Shown: positions 43,145-54,124, counted from the first letter of the stretch. The stretch: 64,000 bases of DNA from Amylibacter sp. (GCA_021775355.1 JAJFHZ010000034.1:372001-436000), one strand, 5' to 3'. Numbers and translations are program-made. Notes: generated by a model not told the origin, from the letters alone.

Positions 43145-43804
43145 TTAGAATGCTCCGTTTGCTCTCACATAGAACACACCTAGCAGGCCAACAAGTGAAA
43201 GCAAAGTCATGACCATGAAAACAGGGGATGAATTTTTGAATTTATGCGCTTCGGAAATACCTGCGGATATAAACCAGATAAAAGGGATCAATCCCAACCA
43301 ATATGGCGGCAATGAAATCCATTCTTCTTTGAACACGGGCATATAATCCTCTAGCCCATACATGCTGACGGTAACCAGAGCGGCTATAAAACCGAACGGG
43401 GCGGATACAAGAGCTGCCCAAAAAACGCAGATACGGGTTTTGTACCACGAACCCTGCCCTTTAAATAGCTTGGCAACGGCAAAAACCACAAATGAAAACA
43501 TATACATAAATGCTGTGCGTGCCATCAAAGCGAAAACCAGCCAGATGCTGATCTCAATCGGGATAAGATCGGCTGCACTGCTCATCGGGGCCACAACGGT
43601 TTTGATGCACCATGATAGGAAAAAAACCAGATCCGATAATAAGACCATAAAGACCAGACGGCCTTCACTTGGCTTTTCGGCAATCAAGCGGCGTGAAGAT
43701 GCGCGCATATCACCCCAGGCATCGAATATGCGCTCTAACATTGAACTGCGGTTGGTGGAGAAAATTCCGTTATATCCACGGAATGCATCGGACTGCATCG
43801 TCAT
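43145..43804 (-). CDS. YIP1-family membrane protein 2
   Basis: The 219-residue protein has about five membrane segments (LVFMVLLSDLVFFLSWCI, IWLVFALMARTAFMYMFSFVVFAVAKL, VFWAALVSAPFGFIAALV, YWLGLIPFIWFIS, VFMVMTLLSLVGLLGVFYV) after a polar N terminus. The stop and the next start overlap (TAAATG), so it is coupled to the gene at 42542. The ATG at 43804 or at 43798 may be used. Function unknown; the organisation repeats that of its neighbours. Confidence 0.7.
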   Translation of the reverse strand: MTMQSDAFRGYNGIFSTNRSSMLERIFDAWGDMRASSRRLIAEKPSEGRLVFMVLLSDLVFFLSWCIKTVVAPMSSAADLIPIEISIWLVFALMARTAFMYMFSFVVFAVAKLFKGQGSWYKTRICVFWAALVSAPFGFIAALVTVSMYGLEDYMPVFKEEWISLPPYWLGLIPFIWFISAGISEAHKFKNSSPVFMVMTLLSLVGLLGVFYVRANGAF

Positions 43805-43887
43805 TTTATTATCCTTACGCTACTATATATACTGGTTACTTATCTGTTCCTTAGATACATATTAAATACGGCTAAAATATGGAGTAT

Positions 43888-44364
43888 TCACGAATGAAAC
43901 TCTACTTGGGTAACATTTGACCAAAGCTGCCATAGAAATATTATTGCTGTTATTACATTAAAAAACATCGGCAATGTGTTGTTTTCAAAAACATAAGATG
44001 AACCACTAATTAAAATCATAGGAATTGTCACCACAGCAGACCAATTTAAAGCACGACGCGCTTCAGCCCAACTGGCTTGCCCGCCAAACTTTAGAATCAC
44101 CCAATGAAGCACGCCTGCAAACCCATAAAGCATCAAAGGCAAAAAAAAGATGTAGGCGATAAAAAGCCCCGCCATCATTCCTGCCAAAACATCCTGATCA
44201 GGCGCATTAACGGTAACACGCGGATAATTCGCAATCAGATTCATCACGCCAAAAAAAATGCCGTAAAACAGCGTTTGCGGTTCGGATATGCCCCGATCGA
44301 CCTGCATTTGCATGACTTTACGTGGCGCGCGATATGCCCGTGCAATCTCCCCCACCAATGACAT
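43888..44364 (-). CDS. YIP1-family membrane protein 3
   Basis: The 158-residue protein begins immediately after sufD (start 44364, sufD stop 44365). After MSLVGEIARAYRAPRKVMQMQVDRGISEPQTLFYGIFFGVMNLIANYP come three to four membrane segments (AGMMAGLFIAYIFFLPLMLYGFAGVLHWVIL; ALNWSAVVTIPMILISGSSYV; FFNVITAIIFLWQLW). It is the shortest of the three. The N-terminal stretch before the first helix recalls YIP1 proteins of roseobacters. Confidence 0.65.
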   Translation of the reverse strand: MSLVGEIARAYRAPRKVMQMQVDRGISEPQTLFYGIFFGVMNLIANYPRVTVNAPDQDVLAGMMAGLFIAYIFFLPLMLYGFAGVLHWVILKFGGQASWAEARRALNWSAVVTIPMILISGSSYVFENNTLPMFFNVITAIIFLWQLWSNVTQVEFHS

Positions 44365-45654
44365 CTAGCCGTGCCTGCGTTCCATCCACTCCGCCAAGCG
44401 AATGTGGATGCCCTCACTTAATGCACTATCATCAATTTCATCAATCGCTTCACCCAGAAATGCCAAAACCAGCATATCTTGCGCCTGAGATTTAGGTACC
44501 CCGCGCGAGGTTAGATAAAACAATGCGTCATCATCGATCGCCCCGACGGTTGAGCCATGCGAACAGGCTACGTCATCGGCATAAATCTCCAGTTCCGGCT
44601 TGGCCAAAAAATTGCTGTTATCATCCAAAAGCAAACCCTGTGATATCTGGTAGCCATCGGTTTTTTGCGCCCCCTCTTTGACCAAGATCTTACCTTGAAA
44701 CACACCTGTAGCCCCATTGCGCAGTACCTTTTTGAAGACCTGACGGCTTTCGCAGTTCAGTGAATCGTGGGTGACAAAAACCGTGTCATCATGATGAAAA
44801 CCGTTACCGTCCCCCGCAGAAGCCCCGCCAACAGTGGCTTTAGCATTGTCGCCGGTAAATTCCAGAATGCTTTCATTACGGGTTAAAACGCCATTCACTG
44901 TCATCGTAAAGGAACGGAAAATACTATCAGCCCCTAACCGTCCAAACATATGTGTTGCCGTGCGCCGCTCATGGTCCCGCCCTTGGGTGCGCACATGATG
45001 GAACGCCGCCCCGTCCAACACATCCGCTTCCATAACCGAATTGAACCGTGCCGCCCCCGGCCCGCTTTCCAAAACAGTCAGATTTGCGCCCGCGTCGACC
45101 TTGACCACGTGGTGCACCATAGCGTCAGACGTGTCAGCACTGTGAATATACCGTATCGCAATTGGCTTATCGGTCTTGCCTGTCGCCCGTATAACCAAGC
45201 CTTGTGTGGCCACAGCCGTGTTCAATGCCGCAAGTGGACGTTCAACAGGGTTTTGTCCGTTCGCTTCCAGAACCCCAAACAGATCTTTTGCCCAGTGTAT
45301 GTCTTTTCTTAACGCATCTTCCAGCGTTTCCAACTCGACCCCATCCAAAGCCAAATCATCTGATTGTGCAGCATCAAAGACACCATCAACAAACACCAAC
45401 TTAACGCGATCAACCCCATCAAACATCGGGGTTTCATCATTTATGAACAATGCCGCTTTTGGTGTTGGTAACGCGGTTAATCCTGTTGGATTTGTGTATT
45501 TCCAATATTCATCTCGTTTGACAGGCGCACCCATGCGGCGCAGGTTTGTTGCTGCAAACCCACGTGCCTCCATTGCCCACTTTGCCCCATTCGGCACATC
45601 AAATGCAGCCAATAAGGCATCACTTGCATCAAATTTCAGGTTATTCATAGCCAT
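44365..45654 (-). CDS. sufD: SufD, Fe-S cluster scaffold complex subunit
   Basis: The 429-residue protein is the right-handed beta-helix SufD family: LNCESRQVFKKVLRNGATGVFQGKILVKEGAQKTDGYQISQGLLLDDNSNFLAKPELEIYADDVACSHGSTVGAIDDDALFYLTSRGVPKSQAQDMLVLAFLGE. The conserved histidine (ACSHGST) used in cluster building is present. It forms SufBC2D. The ATG two codons later (45648) is an alternative start. It is 2 nt after sufC. Confidence 0.94.
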   Translation of the reverse strand: MAMNNLKFDASDALLAAFDVPNGAKWAMEARGFAATNLRRMGAPVKRDEYWKYTNPTGLTALPTPKAALFINDETPMFDGVDRVKLVFVDGVFDAAQSDDLALDGVELETLEDALRKDIHWAKDLFGVLEANGQNPVERPLAALNTAVATQGLVIRATGKTDKPIAIRYIHSADTSDAMVHHVVKVDAGANLTVLESGPGAARFNSVMEADVLDGAAFHHVRTQGRDHERRTATHMFGRLGADSIFRSFTMTVNGVLTRNESILEFTGDNAKATVGGASAGDGNGFHHDDTVFVTHDSLNCESRQVFKKVLRNGATGVFQGKILVKEGAQKTDGYQISQGLLLDDNSNFLAKPELEIYADDVACSHGSTVGAIDDDALFYLTSRGVPKSQAQDMLVLAFLGEAIDEIDDSALSEGIHIRLAEWMERRHG

Positions 45655-45656
45655 CT

Positions 45657-46412
45657 TCAGGCCACCTCTGCCAGCAGATCGGCATATCCGTTGTTTTCAA
45701 CTTCCAGTGCCAGTTCAGGACCACCGGATTTGATGATTTTCCCATCTGCCATAATATGCACAACATCAGGTTTGATATGATCCAACAAACGTTGATAATG
45801 CGTGATCACTAGGAATGATCGCTTGCCGTCGCGCAAAGCGTTTACACCTTCAGCCACCAGCTTCATCGCATCCACATCCAGCCCGCTGTCGGTTTCATCC
45901 AGTACGCACATCTTTGGTTCCAGCATCGCCATTTGCAGGATTTCGTTGCGTTTTTTCTCACCACCCGAAAAGCCGACATTGACCGGTCGCTTCAACATAT
46001 CCGCATCGATCTTCAATGCTTTGGCCTTGGCGCGTACGACTTTCAGAAATTCGCCCGCAGAAAGATCATCTTCACCACGCGCTTTGCGTTGGGCGTTCAC
46101 AGCTGTACGCAAAAACGTCATGTTGCCTACGCCTGGTATTTCTACAGGGTATTGAAATGCAAGGAATAAACCCGCTGCCGCGCGTTCTTCCGGTTCCATT
46201 TCCAAAAGATCAACTTCGTTCAACGTGGCTGTACCACCCGTCACTTCATAGCCACCCTTGCCCGCCAGAACATATGACATCGTTGACTTGCCTGAGCCGT
46301 TCGGCCCCATAATGGCATGAACTTCACCTTCACCGATGTTCAGATCAACACCTTTCAGGATTTGTTTGTCTTCTTCTTCCAAGCCAACTTGAAGGTTTTT
46401 GATATTTAGCAT
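45657..46412 (-). CDS. sufC: SufC, ATPase of the SufBCD complex
   Basis: The 251-residue ABC-type ATPase has Walker A GPNGSGKST, the Q-loop FLAFQYPVEIPG, signature SGGEKKRNEILQ, Walker B MCVLDETDSGLD and the H-loop VITHYQRLL. It drives cluster assembly on SufBD rather than transport. It is 2 nt from the small membrane protein gene before it and 2 nt from sufD after it. Confidence 0.95.
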   Translation of the reverse strand: MLNIKNLQVGLEEEDKQILKGVDLNIGEGEVHAIMGPNGSGKSTMSYVLAGKGGYEVTGGTATLNEVDLLEMEPEERAAAGLFLAFQYPVEIPGVGNMTFLRTAVNAQRKARGEDDLSAGEFLKVVRAKAKALKIDADMLKRPVNVGFSGGEKKRNEILQMAMLEPKMCVLDETDSGLDVDAMKLVAEGVNALRDGKRSFLVITHYQRLLDHIKPDVVHIMADGKIIKSGGPELALEVENNGYADLLAEVA

Positions 46413-46414
46413 TC

Positions 46415-46759
46415 TCAGGTCTCTTTTACTTTTACGGCTGCAATCCAGGATTTGGAGTACATCAATTGATATTCTTTTAGGGTTTCATCATCATCCAGAA
46501 GCGGTGTTAAGGCTTTGCGGATAACGGATTTAGCAATTAAACTTAAAGCCACCCAAAAGATGGCCAGCGCACAGACCGCTAACAATAATGTTCCAAAGGG
46601 CGCAAGATTCTCTGGGTATAACGCCCCCAAAAACAAACCGACAGCCAACCCGAAAACGTATCGTAACGGCGTTGATAAATTTGTTAGAAACCCTCTGGCC
46701 AATGTGTTTTGATTTAGATCATCAAAATGGATCGGACCACGTATTTGTGCTTTGATCAT
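46415..46759 (-). CDS. Small membrane protein in suf operon, unknown function
   Basis: The 114-residue protein has two membrane segments ([16 protein letters not shown] and [19 protein letters not shown]) with charged ends. It overlaps the end of sufB by 4 nt and is 2 nt before sufC, so it is translated together with them. Rhodobacterales suf operons commonly hold a small hypothetical gene at this place. No motif was recognised. Confidence 0.65.
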   Translation of the reverse strand: MIKAQIRGPIHFDDLNQNTLARGFLTNLSTPLRYVFGLAVGLFLGALYPENLAPFGTLLLAVCALAIFWVALSLIAKSVIRKALTPLLDDDETLKEYQLMYSKSWIAAVKVKET

Positions 46760-48261
46760 CCCACAGACCCTTCAAGCGAAATCGCCACCAAAGCCTGCGC
46801 TTCCATTGCAAATTCCATCGGCAACGCCTGCAACACTTCTTTGCAAAAGCCGTTTACGACCAATGCCACAGCTTCTTCTTCATCCATGCCGCGCTGACGA
46901 CAATAAAACAATTGCTCATCGTCCACTTTTGATGTCGTCGCCTCATGTTCCACCCGTGCAGAATTATTCTTCACTTCGATATAGGGCACCGTATGTGCAC
47001 CACACTTATCACCGATCAACAGGCTGTCACACTGGGTATAATTCCGCCCGTTCGCGGCTTTCGGGTGCATCGATACCAACCCACGATAAGTGTTTTGCGC
47101 TTTGCCTGCCGAAATTCCCTTGGATACGATCCGCGATTTGGTATTTTTACCCAGATGGATCATCTTGGTGCCCGTATCGGCCTGCTGCATATTGTTGGCA
47201 ATAGCGATTGAATAGAACTCGCCCTGGCTGTCATCACCGCGCAAAATGCAGCTTGGGTATTTCCACGTCACGGCTGATCCGGTTTCGACTTGCGTCCACA
47301 TTACCTTGGCCCTGTCACCACGGCAATCAGCCCGTTTCGTCACGAAGTTATAAATTCCGCCAACCCCGTTTTCATCACCCGGATACCAGTTTTGCACTGT
47401 TGAATATTTGATTTCGGCATCTTCCTGAATAACCAACTCGACCACGGCAGCATGCAGCTGTGCCACATCGCGTTGCGGGGCGGTACAGCCTTCCAAATAG
47501 GATACATACGACCCCTTTTCGGCAATAATCAACGTGCGCTCAAACTGTCCCGTGTTTTCCGCATTGATACGGAAATAGGTCGACAGTTCCATTGGGCATT
47601 TAACCCCTTCTGGGATGTAAACAAACGAACCGTCCGAAAATACCGCTGAATTCAGTGTGGCGTAGAAATTGTCCGACTGCGGTACAACTGTCCCCAGATA
47701 TTTACGCACCAATTCCGGATGCTCTTTTAAAGCTTCCGAAAAAGACATGAAGATTACACCGGCTTTTTTCAGTTCTTCCTGAAATGTTGTACCGACCGAT
47801 ACACTGTCAAATACCGCATCAACTGCGACACGGCGTTCTTCTTCGGATACTTCAACCCCGGCCAAAAGGGCTTGCTCTTTCAGGGGAATACCCAATTTTG
47901 CATATGTTTCCAACAACTTGGGATCAACATCATCCAGTGACTTCGGCTTTTCTTCAGCCATGGATTTAGGTCGCGCATAATAATAAATGTCCTGAAAGTC
48001 GATCTTTGGATAGTCCACCATCGCCCAGTCAGGCTCTTCCATTTTCTGCCAACGGGCAAAGGCTTGCAGCCGCCAATCCAGCATCCATTCCGGCTCATTG
48101 TTCTTTTCAGAGATCAACCGCACAATATCTTCGGTCAAACCAAGCGGGGCATATTCGATCTCAATATCGGTTTCAAACCCGTATTTATATTTGCCACCCA
48201 AAGACTGCACTGCTTGAACAGTTTCTTCTTCAACACCTTCTTTGACGATTACATCGCTCAT
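46756..48261 (-). CDS. sufB: SufB, Fe-S cluster scaffold
   Basis: The 501-residue protein starts at 48261 with AAGGAA in front; a TTG at 48276 keeps the frame open but includes that ribosome site. The beta-helix scaffold motifs are clear: [34 protein letters not shown], and [39 protein letters not shown], with the conserved cysteines and glutamate. It receives sulfur from SufS and builds the nascent cluster. Confidence 0.96.
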   Translation of the reverse strand: MSDVIVKEGVEEETVQAVQSLGGKYKYGFETDIEIEYAPLGLTEDIVRLISEKNNEPEWMLDWRLQAFARWQKMEEPDWAMVDYPKIDFQDIYYYARPKSMAEEKPKSLDDVDPKLLETYAKLGIPLKEQALLAGVEVSEEERRVAVDAVFDSVSVGTTFQEELKKAGVIFMSFSEALKEHPELVRKYLGTVVPQSDNFYATLNSAVFSDGSFVYIPEGVKCPMELSTYFRINAENTGQFERTLIIAEKGSYVSYLEGCTAPQRDVAQLHAAVVELVIQEDAEIKYSTVQNWYPGDENGVGGIYNFVTKRADCRGDRAKVMWTQVETGSAVTWKYPSCILRGDDSQGEFYSIAIANNMQQADTGTKMIHLGKNTKSRIVSKGISAGKAQNTYRGLVSMHPKAANGRNYTQCDSLLIGDKCGAHTVPYIEVKNNSARVEHEATTSKVDDEQLFYCRQRGMDEEEAVALVVNGFCKEVLQALPMEFAMEAQALVAISLEGSVG

Positions 48262-48272
48262 ATTTCGTTCCT

Positions 48273-49319
48273 TCAAGCCGCTTTTGCGCGGAATTTAGTG
48301 TAGGCTTTGCCCCATGCGGACACAAAACCGTCAATCTGATCTTTGGTATTTGTCGGCCCCAAAGAGACCCTAATGGCAGAACTTGACGTTATGTCGTCAA
48401 ACCCCATTGCCTGCAACACACGGCTGGCTTTCACTTTACCCGATGAACAGGCCGAGCCTGCCGAAATTGCATATCCAGCCAAATCCATCTGCATTACTTG
48501 TGTTTCGCCCTTCCAGCCCGTAATGGCGAAGTTGCTGGTGTTGGGCAGGCGTTTAACGTCCTTGCCAAAGATAATCACATCGGGTGCCAGCTCAATAATC
48601 CGCTCTTCAAGATAATTGCGCAGTTCGGCAACCTGATCCCAAACGCCATTGGCTAGATCTTTTGCCGCGGCTTCTGCCGCAGCACCAAACCCTGCAATGC
48701 CGATGACGTTTTCCGTACCCGAACGACGACCCATTTCCTGACCGCCACCCTTAATGCGCGGTGTAAATTCTATACCCTCTTTCAAGACAAGCGCACCAAC
48801 ACCCTTTGGCCCGCCAAGCTTATGGGCAGACAATAATGCAAAGATCACACCAGCCCAGTCAAACGCACATGGGATTTTACCAAACGCCTGTACATAATCG
48901 GACAAAAACAAACCCTCAGGCAATTTTTGCACTACACCTGTTTCACTATTTGCTGCTTGCAAAGCACTCTTTACTGGCGCAATCCCGTTAACCAAACCAT
49001 TTGCGTCTGCATGTAAGGTCTGATCTGCCCAGACAGAAACGCAGTCATGTTCCATCCCAGCCGCCTGAATATCATTGCCAGCCAAAACCAAAGCTGCCGC
49101 TTCCGTGGCACCCGATGTAAAGGCAATTTCCGCAGAGCCAGCGCCAAAGGCATCTTTAATCTGCCCCCGCGCCCTTTCCACAATCGCCTTCGCAGCACGC
49201 CCTTCCGCATGCACGCTTGACGGATTACCCACTACATCCATCGCCGCAATCATTGCCGCACGCGCCTCTGGCCGCAAAGGGGCTGTTGCATTCCAGTCCA
49301 TATAGACACGGGCATTCAT
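48273..49319 (-). CDS. Cysteine desulfurase, IscS/NifS class
   Basis: The 348-residue protein begins [23 protein letters not shown]. The PLP lysine is in [15 protein letters not shown] and the catalytic cysteine in [14 protein letters not shown]; the C-terminal serine-rich motif is of the class I type. It is distinct from sufS at the end of the same operon, so two desulfurases are encoded. It overlaps iscR by 4 nt. Its role could be tRNA thiolation or supply of sulfur to SufBCD; Rhodobacterales genomes often have this pair. Confidence 0.9.
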   Translation of the reverse strand: MNARVYMDWNATAPLRPEARAAMIAAMDVVGNPSSVHAEGRAAKAIVERARGQIKDAFGAGSAEIAFTSGATEAAALVLAGNDIQAAGMEHDCVSVWADQTLHADANGLVNGIAPVKSALQAANSETGVVQKLPEGLFLSDYVQAFGKIPCAFDWAGVIFALLSAHKLGGPKGVGALVLKEGIEFTPRIKGGGQEMGRRSGTENVIGIAGFGAAAEAAAKDLANGVWDQVAELRNYLEERIIELAPDVIIFGKDVKRLPNTSNFAITGWKGETQVMQMDLAGYAISAGSACSSGKVKASRVLQAMGFDDITSSSAIRVSLGPTNTKDQIDGFVSAWGKAYTKFRAKAA

Positions 49320-49777
49320 GCCTCATCCACCACTTCAAACAGGTTCGGCACTGCAGGGCATGGGGCCATATGGTTTTCGATCACATCCGACAGGCGCGTT
49401 TGGTGCAAAAACACGTAAACCTGCGCTGACAGGCTTTCCCACAAACGATTGTTCAGCGATTGTGCGCGGCTGCCAGATAATGCCCCCGACGCCCCTGCAC
49501 CCTTAGCCAAAGCATCCATGGTTTCGTCTACCGCTTCCAACACGGCAGAAACGCGGATCGCATCGGGTGTTTTAGCCAATTTATAACCACCCCCAGGCCC
49601 ACGAATAGAATCGACAAAACCAGCGCGGCGTAATTTCACGAATAATTGCTCTAGGTAGTTTAGTGAAATATCCTGACGTTTGGAAATTTCCGCCAATGAA
49701 ACCGTGCCGTTTTTGCCCTCCAGGGCAATATCAACCAGCGCAATCATCGCATATCTGCCTTTTGTGCTTAGTTTCAC
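49316..49777 (-). CDS. iscR: IscR-type Rrf2 regulator with a single cysteine
   Basis: The 153-residue protein has the Rrf2 winged helix (MKLSTKGRYAMIALVDIALEGKNGTVSLAEISKRQDISLNYLEQLFVKLRRAGFVDSIRGPGGGYKL). It has only one cysteine, in MAPCPAVPNLF, instead of the three of E. coli IscR. The Rhodobacter sphaeroides IscR is known to be of this single-cysteine kind and represses Fe-S genes. Here it heads the suf operon, so it surely controls it, probably along with Irr through the palindrome at 49861. Confidence 0.87.
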   Translation of the reverse strand: MKLSTKGRYAMIALVDIALEGKNGTVSLAEISKRQDISLNYLEQLFVKLRRAGFVDSIRGPGGGYKLAKTPDAIRVSAVLEAVDETMDALAKGAGASGALSGSRAQSLNNRLWESLSAQVYVFLHQTRLSDVIENHMAPCPAVPNLFEVVDEA

Positions 49778-49860
49778 GGGTGTTTCCTGTCGTTTTGGTT
49801 GACGAGCGCGGCATGAAGCCTTAGTCAGTTGTCTTTGATAAAGAGCAAAAAATGCTCTGA

Positions 49861-49877
49861 TTTAGAATGGTTCTAAA
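49861..49877. promoter_or_regulatory. Irr/ICE-like iron-control palindrome
   Basis: TTTAGAA (49861-49867), three bases, TTCTAAA (49871-49877) is a perfect inverted pair equal to the ICE/Irr-box pattern of alphaproteobacteria. It is 84 nt upstream of iscR and 71 nt upstream of the divergent hydrolase. Irr binding is established for such motifs in other alphaproteobacteria; here it is inferred. Confidence 0.75.
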
Positions 49878-49947
49878 GTTTCCGAGTGTTATTGTCAACT
49901 TTAACTGAACACTTTGAACAACACAAGATTTGGAGTGCCCAGACACA

Positions 49948-50607
49948 ATGCCAGAAATTATATTTCCCGGCCCCGAAGGCCGCCTAGAAGGCCGTTATCA
50001 CCCGCAAAAAAACATCAAGGACGCACCAATCGCGATTATTCTACATCCACACCCGCAATTCGGCGGCACGATGAACAATAAGGTGGTCTACAACCTGCAT
50101 TACACCTTTTATAATATGGGCTTTAACGTGTTGCGGTTTAATTTTCGCGGCGTTGGGCGATCTCAGGGCGAATATGATCAGGGCGTGGGTGAATTATCAG
50201 ATGCAGCCTCTGCTTTGGACTATCTACAATCAATGAACCCGAACGCCAAGCATTGCTGGGTTGCTGGCTTCAGCTTTGGCGCATGGATCGGGATGCAATT
50301 GTTAATGCGCCGCCCGGAAATTTCAGGCTTTATTAGCGCATCCCCCCCTGCAAATATGTATGATTTCAGCTTTCTTGCACCTTGTCCCGCATCAGGCTTG
50401 GTTATCAATGGTTCCGCAGACCGCGTCGCCCCACCTATGGATACAGAAGATCTCGTATCAAAATTACACGAACAAAAGGGTATCACTATTACCCATGAAG
50501 TTCTGGAAGGGGCTGATCACTTCTTTAAACGCGAAGAACAAATGGACATGATGTTGCAAACCGTTGATGAATATGTGCGTCGCCGTTTGACAGAAACATC
50601 CCGTTAA
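49948..50607 (+). CDS. Alpha/beta hydrolase (serine hydrolase)
   Basis: From ATG 49948 the protein has 219 residues. It shows the HPHPQFGGTMNNKVV motif, FNFRGVGRSQGEYD, the nucleophile elbow in AGFSFGAWIG, NGSADRVAPP with the acid, and EGADHFF with the histidine. This is the pattern of the short carboxylesterase-like group conserved in proteobacteria. It diverges from iscR and shares the ICE box. A TTG frame start at 49930 is not needed. Substrate unknown. Confidence 0.82.
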   Translation: MPEIIFPGPEGRLEGRYHPQKNIKDAPIAIILHPHPQFGGTMNNKVVYNLHYTFYNMGFNVLRFNFRGVGRSQGEYDQGVGELSDAASALDYLQSMNPNAKHCWVAGFSFGAWIGMQLLMRRPEISGFISASPPANMYDFSFLAPCPASGLVINGSADRVAPPMDTEDLVSKLHEQKGITITHEVLEGADHFFKREEQMDMMLQTVDEYVRRRLTETSR

Positions 50608-50613
50608 ACAAGT

Positions 50614-51714
50614 TTACGGGCCAGATATTATCCCGCCACAAACAGGCTCTTTGCAGCCTGTCGTGGTGGGCGAAGATGTCGGTAAACCACGCAGAACCCG
50701 CACAGCCAAATAGGCAAAAGCCTGCGCCTCTAGCATATCACCATCCAGACCGACAGCCTCAACCGGGTCGACTTGGGCGCTCATGCTGCGTTTTAATGTG
50801 TTCATCAGCGTTTCATTATGGCGCCCACCACCGCAAATCAGCCAGCGAAACGGATCGCGCGAAAAATGCATTTGGGACGCATAAACGCAAGACGATGCAA
50901 GTGCCGTTAAAGTGGCTACCGCATCTTCAACTGATAACGGGGAAATAAGGCTGCCAAGATAGCCAAAGCTATTTCTATCCAATGATTTAGGCGGCAAAGT
51001 AGAAAAGTAATCATCCTTAAATACCTGCTCTAAAATATTCGTATGAACAGTGCCTTTTGCCGCTATTGCACCGTCTTTGTCATAGTCTAATCCAAGACGG
51101 CCTTTTACCAAGTCATTGATCGGGGCATTGGCAGGCCCCGTATCGAACGCCAGTAATGCATCTAGACCTTCCGGTGCGTATTTTGACCCATCCACAAGGG
51201 TCACATTACCCACGCCGCCCAAGTTCACAAAGGCCACCACACGCTGCATGCCCAATTGCCGCGCACAGGCATGATGAAAAAACGGTGCAAGCGGTGCACC
51301 CTGCCCGCCTGCATTCATATCGGCCGTACGAAAATCCCAAACCACCTGTTTGCCTACATCACGGGCCAATTGCGCGCCATCGCCAATTTGATGGGTGCGC
51401 GCAGCTTTTGGATCATGTGCCAATGTTTGGCCATGAAATCCGATGATTTGGGCATCGGGAAACTGGGCAATCACTTCGGCATGGGCATTGCGTACAATGC
51501 TTTCAGCGGCAGCCAATAGATTAGGGCTGTCATCAGGCCACAGCCCTTGTGCTGCAGCAATCGTTTCTTGTTCTTGGGGGCTATACGGCCGAAAATAGCT
51601 GTCACCAAAGGCGTGAATGTTTTGTCCGTCCGTCATCAACATGGCCCCGTCCACCCCATCCATAGAGGTGCCCGACATCAATCCCAAAGCCCAGATCGGT
51701 TCAAATCGCGCCAA
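50614..51714 (-). CDS. anmK: AnmK, anhydro-N-acetylmuramic acid kinase
   Basis: The 366-residue protein carries the AnmK signature [17 protein letters not shown] at the N terminus, plus [36 protein letters not shown] and [11 protein letters not shown]. It phosphorylates 1,6-anhydro-N-acetylmuramic acid recycled from peptidoglycan. It converges with the hydrolase (6 nt apart) and is divergent from tyrS. It has a Cys/Pro-rich C-terminal extension, typical. Confidence 0.93.
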   Translation of the reverse strand: MARFEPIWALGLMSGTSMDGVDGAMLMTDGQNIHAFGDSYFRPYSPQEQETIAAAQGLWPDDSPNLLAAAESIVRNAHAEVIAQFPDAQIIGFHGQTLAHDPKAARTHQIGDGAQLARDVGKQVVWDFRTADMNAGGQGAPLAPFFHHACARQLGMQRVVAFVNLGGVGNVTLVDGSKYAPEGLDALLAFDTGPANAPINDLVKGRLGLDYDKDGAIAAKGTVHTNILEQVFKDDYFSTLPPKSLDRNSFGYLGSLISPLSVEDAVATLTALASSCVYASQMHFSRDPFRWLICGGGRHNETLMNTLKRSMSAQVDPVEAVGLDGDMLEAQAFAYLAVRVLRGLPTSSPTTTGCKEPVCGGIISGP

Positions 51715-51778
51715 TGCTCTTTCCTTTCATGAAATTCGCGGTATACACCGCTTTATAACATCAAAGGACGATAAACAG

Positions 51779-53032
51779 ATGACTTACAAGCCCAAATCAG
51801 AGTTTCTGACTGTCATGGTCGAACGGGGCTTCTTACAGGACTGCACAGACCTGGAGGGGCTCGACGAACGTCTGCTCAAAGGTCCCCTGCGCGCCTATAT
51901 CGGTTTTGATGCTACCGCCACTAGCCTGCATATCGGATCTTTGATCCAGATTATGATGCTGCGCTGGCTGCAAAAAACCGACAACGCACCTGTTGTTCTT
52001 ATGGGGGGGGGCACTTCTAAGGTTGGCGATCCGTCCGGCAAGGATGAAAGCCGTCAATTGATCAGTACAGAAACCATTGACCAAAACATCACGGGTATTC
52101 GCAAGGTTTTCGATAAGTATATTAACTTTGGGAATGGCGAAACAGATGCGATCATGGTCAATAATGCCGATTGGCTGGACAATTTGAATTACGTTGAGTT
52201 TCTGCGTGACTATGGCAAACATTTCACTATCAACCGTATGGTTGCAATGGAAAGCGTGAAACTGCGCCTTGATCGCGAACAACCGCTAACCTTTCTTGAA
52301 TTCAACTACATGCTACTGCAAGCCTATGATTTTATGGAGTTAAATAAAACATACAATGTCAGCCTGCAAATGGGTGGTTCGGATCAATGGGGCAATATCG
52401 TGAACGGAATTGATCTGACACGACGGATCAACCAAAACCAAGTGTACGGGTTGACCACGCCGTTGTTGACCAAGGCGGATGGTTCCAAAATGGGTAAATC
52501 GGCAGCCGGTGCTATTTGGTTGAATGAAGATATGCTTAGTTCTTACGAATTCTGGCAGTTCTGGCGCAATACACTGGATGCGGATGTTGGCAAATTTCTG
52601 GCACTCTTCACCGAACTACCGTTGGATGAATGCAAACGGTTGGGCGCGTTGGTAGGGGCTGACATCAATCAAGCCAAGATTACACTGGCCAATGAAGTGA
52701 CAACACTTTGCCATGGGGCTGATGCCGCAAAAGCTGCGGAAGCTACGGCACGCGAAGTGTTCGAAAAAGGCGGTGTCGGGGATGATTTGCCAACACTTGA
52801 ACTGAGCAATGATGACATCGGTGACGGGATCAGTTTCACCCAACTACTTGTACGCTCTGGCCTTGTGTCCAGTGGAAAAGACGCCAAACGCGCGATTGCA
52901 GGTGGTGGGGCTAAACTGAACGATGCCGCCGTATCAGACGCAGGCCTGATGCTGACAGCAGACGATATTGCCGCCACACCTAAAATCTCATCCAGCAAAA
53001 AGCGTCATGCTTTGGTGAAGTTAATCACCTAA
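51779..53032 (+). CDS. tyrS: Tyrosyl-tRNA synthetase
   Basis: From ATG 51779 (AAAGGA upstream) the protein has 417 residues. The class I motifs are HIGS ([10 protein letters not shown]) and the KMSKS-like SKMGKS, with [15 protein letters not shown] for tyrosine binding. A C-terminal S4-like domain ([32 protein letters not shown]) follows. The open frame extends upstream over the anmK start, which is not used. The end overlaps the DUF3179 gene by 12 nt on the opposite strand. Confidence 0.95.
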   Translation: MTYKPKSEFLTVMVERGFLQDCTDLEGLDERLLKGPLRAYIGFDATATSLHIGSLIQIMMLRWLQKTDNAPVVLMGGGTSKVGDPSGKDESRQLISTETIDQNITGIRKVFDKYINFGNGETDAIMVNNADWLDNLNYVEFLRDYGKHFTINRMVAMESVKLRLDREQPLTFLEFNYMLLQAYDFMELNKTYNVSLQMGGSDQWGNIVNGIDLTRRINQNQVYGLTTPLLTKADGSKMGKSAAGAIWLNEDMLSSYEFWQFWRNTLDADVGKFLALFTELPLDECKRLGALVGADINQAKITLANEVTTLCHGADAAKAAEATAREVFEKGGVGDDLPTLELSNDDIGDGISFTQLLVRSGLVSSGKDAKRAIAGGGAKLNDAAVSDAGLMLTADDIAATPKISSSKKRHALVKLIT

Positions 53033-53986
53033 CATCCACTTGCCCTTTGGGTGAAACGCATGAAAAGAAAAGGCAAAGGCAACGTCATGGGCGATGTCTT
53101 TGCCGGTTTTAGCGTCCCGCACCCGAATAGATCCCACATCTCTACCCTGTGATATTTTGCGACTGTCCAACGCCGACGCGGTGCCGGCTTTCCACGAAAT
53201 GCGCAGACCTGCTTCATTGATTACCTGCGTATGTTTAAATCTTTCCAACGGCCATGCCCGCCTGCCTACAACAACCACACGCGCCAGCGGGTGAATACCG
53301 TGCGGCGGATCTTCGCCTTTGTATAAAAACGGACGCCCCGTATCATAACCCGCATAGGGGTTAGAACCGTATCGACGATTGTAATCAGGTTCGCGCATGA
53401 CCATTGCATCAGGATTGCGCGCCTTATAATCACCCCAGCTTTCCGTCCAGCTAGGCACGGTTTTCAACCTCACACCTGTCAGCTCACCCACGATACCCAC
53501 ACCCATAAATTGTTGCCACCAACTTTCGGTTTCATGGTCATACATAATCATATCGGAATAACGCAGTTTGCCCGTCACCCCCAACGTCAATGTGCGCCCC
53601 TGAATACGCCGATCAAAGGTGATACCGGAATTGCACAACGGGCAGAACGTCACCGCAATCGGCATCTCGCCAATCACATCATTGATAATTTCATGCCACA
53701 TCAGATAGCGAATAGGATAGGCGCGTGGCACCTGCCCTGCCAATTCAACCGTCATCACAGGCTCTTTGTTACCCAAGTCGCGTTCATTATTGACGCTATG
53801 AAAGCGCGGGGCCATCACTGCAGGAATACCGTCCTTACCCGGCCCACCGCTCATTATATCCTTGTAATCAATAGATTTTATTGAAAAATCTGTATTCGGC
53901 CATTCATATTTCCAAAAATCTGATTGGGCAAAAGCAGCCGTTGCCAAAAACAGGCCAGCGATAAGTGTGGTTATGAAACGGATCAT
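53021..53986 (-). CDS. DUF3179 domain protein, exported
   Basis: The 321-residue protein has a signal peptide ([20 protein letters not shown]). DUF3179 features are clear: [72 protein letters not shown], and a [14 protein letters not shown] segment. The paired cysteines in FCPLCNS may bind metal or be redox-active. The function of the family is unknown. It is probably periplasmic. Confidence 0.9.
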   Translation of the reverse strand: MIRFITTLIAGLFLATAAFAQSDFWKYEWPNTDFSIKSIDYKDIMSGGPGKDGIPAVMAPRFHSVNNERDLGNKEPVMTVELAGQVPRAYPIRYLMWHEIINDVIGEMPIAVTFCPLCNSGITFDRRIQGRTLTLGVTGKLRYSDMIMYDHETESWWQQFMGVGIVGELTGVRLKTVPSWTESWGDYKARNPDAMVMREPDYNRRYGSNPYAGYDTGRPFLYKGEDPPHGIHPLARVVVVGRRAWPLERFKHTQVINEAGLRISWKAGTASALDSRKISQGRDVGSIRVRDAKTGKDIAHDVAFAFSFHAFHPKGKWMLGD

Positions 53987-54072
53987 TATATCCTTTTAAA
54001 TCGTCACTTGGGTTCAAATAGGCTGACATGAAACAATGCATAAAGACACCCCACCTCACGCAGTGTTGAAAA

Positions 54073-54102
54073 AAAAGAAAGGCGACCCAAAGGATCGCCT
54101 TT
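54073..54102 (-). terminator. Rho-independent terminator after the cyclophilin pair
   Basis: The stem AAAGGCGA / TCGCCTTT (54078-54085 and 54095-54102) with a 9-nt loop is followed on the minus strand by a T-rich run. It ends the leftward cyclophilin operon. Confidence 0.8.
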
Positions 54103-54124
54103 AAGCAGTTGAATTTACATTGAT

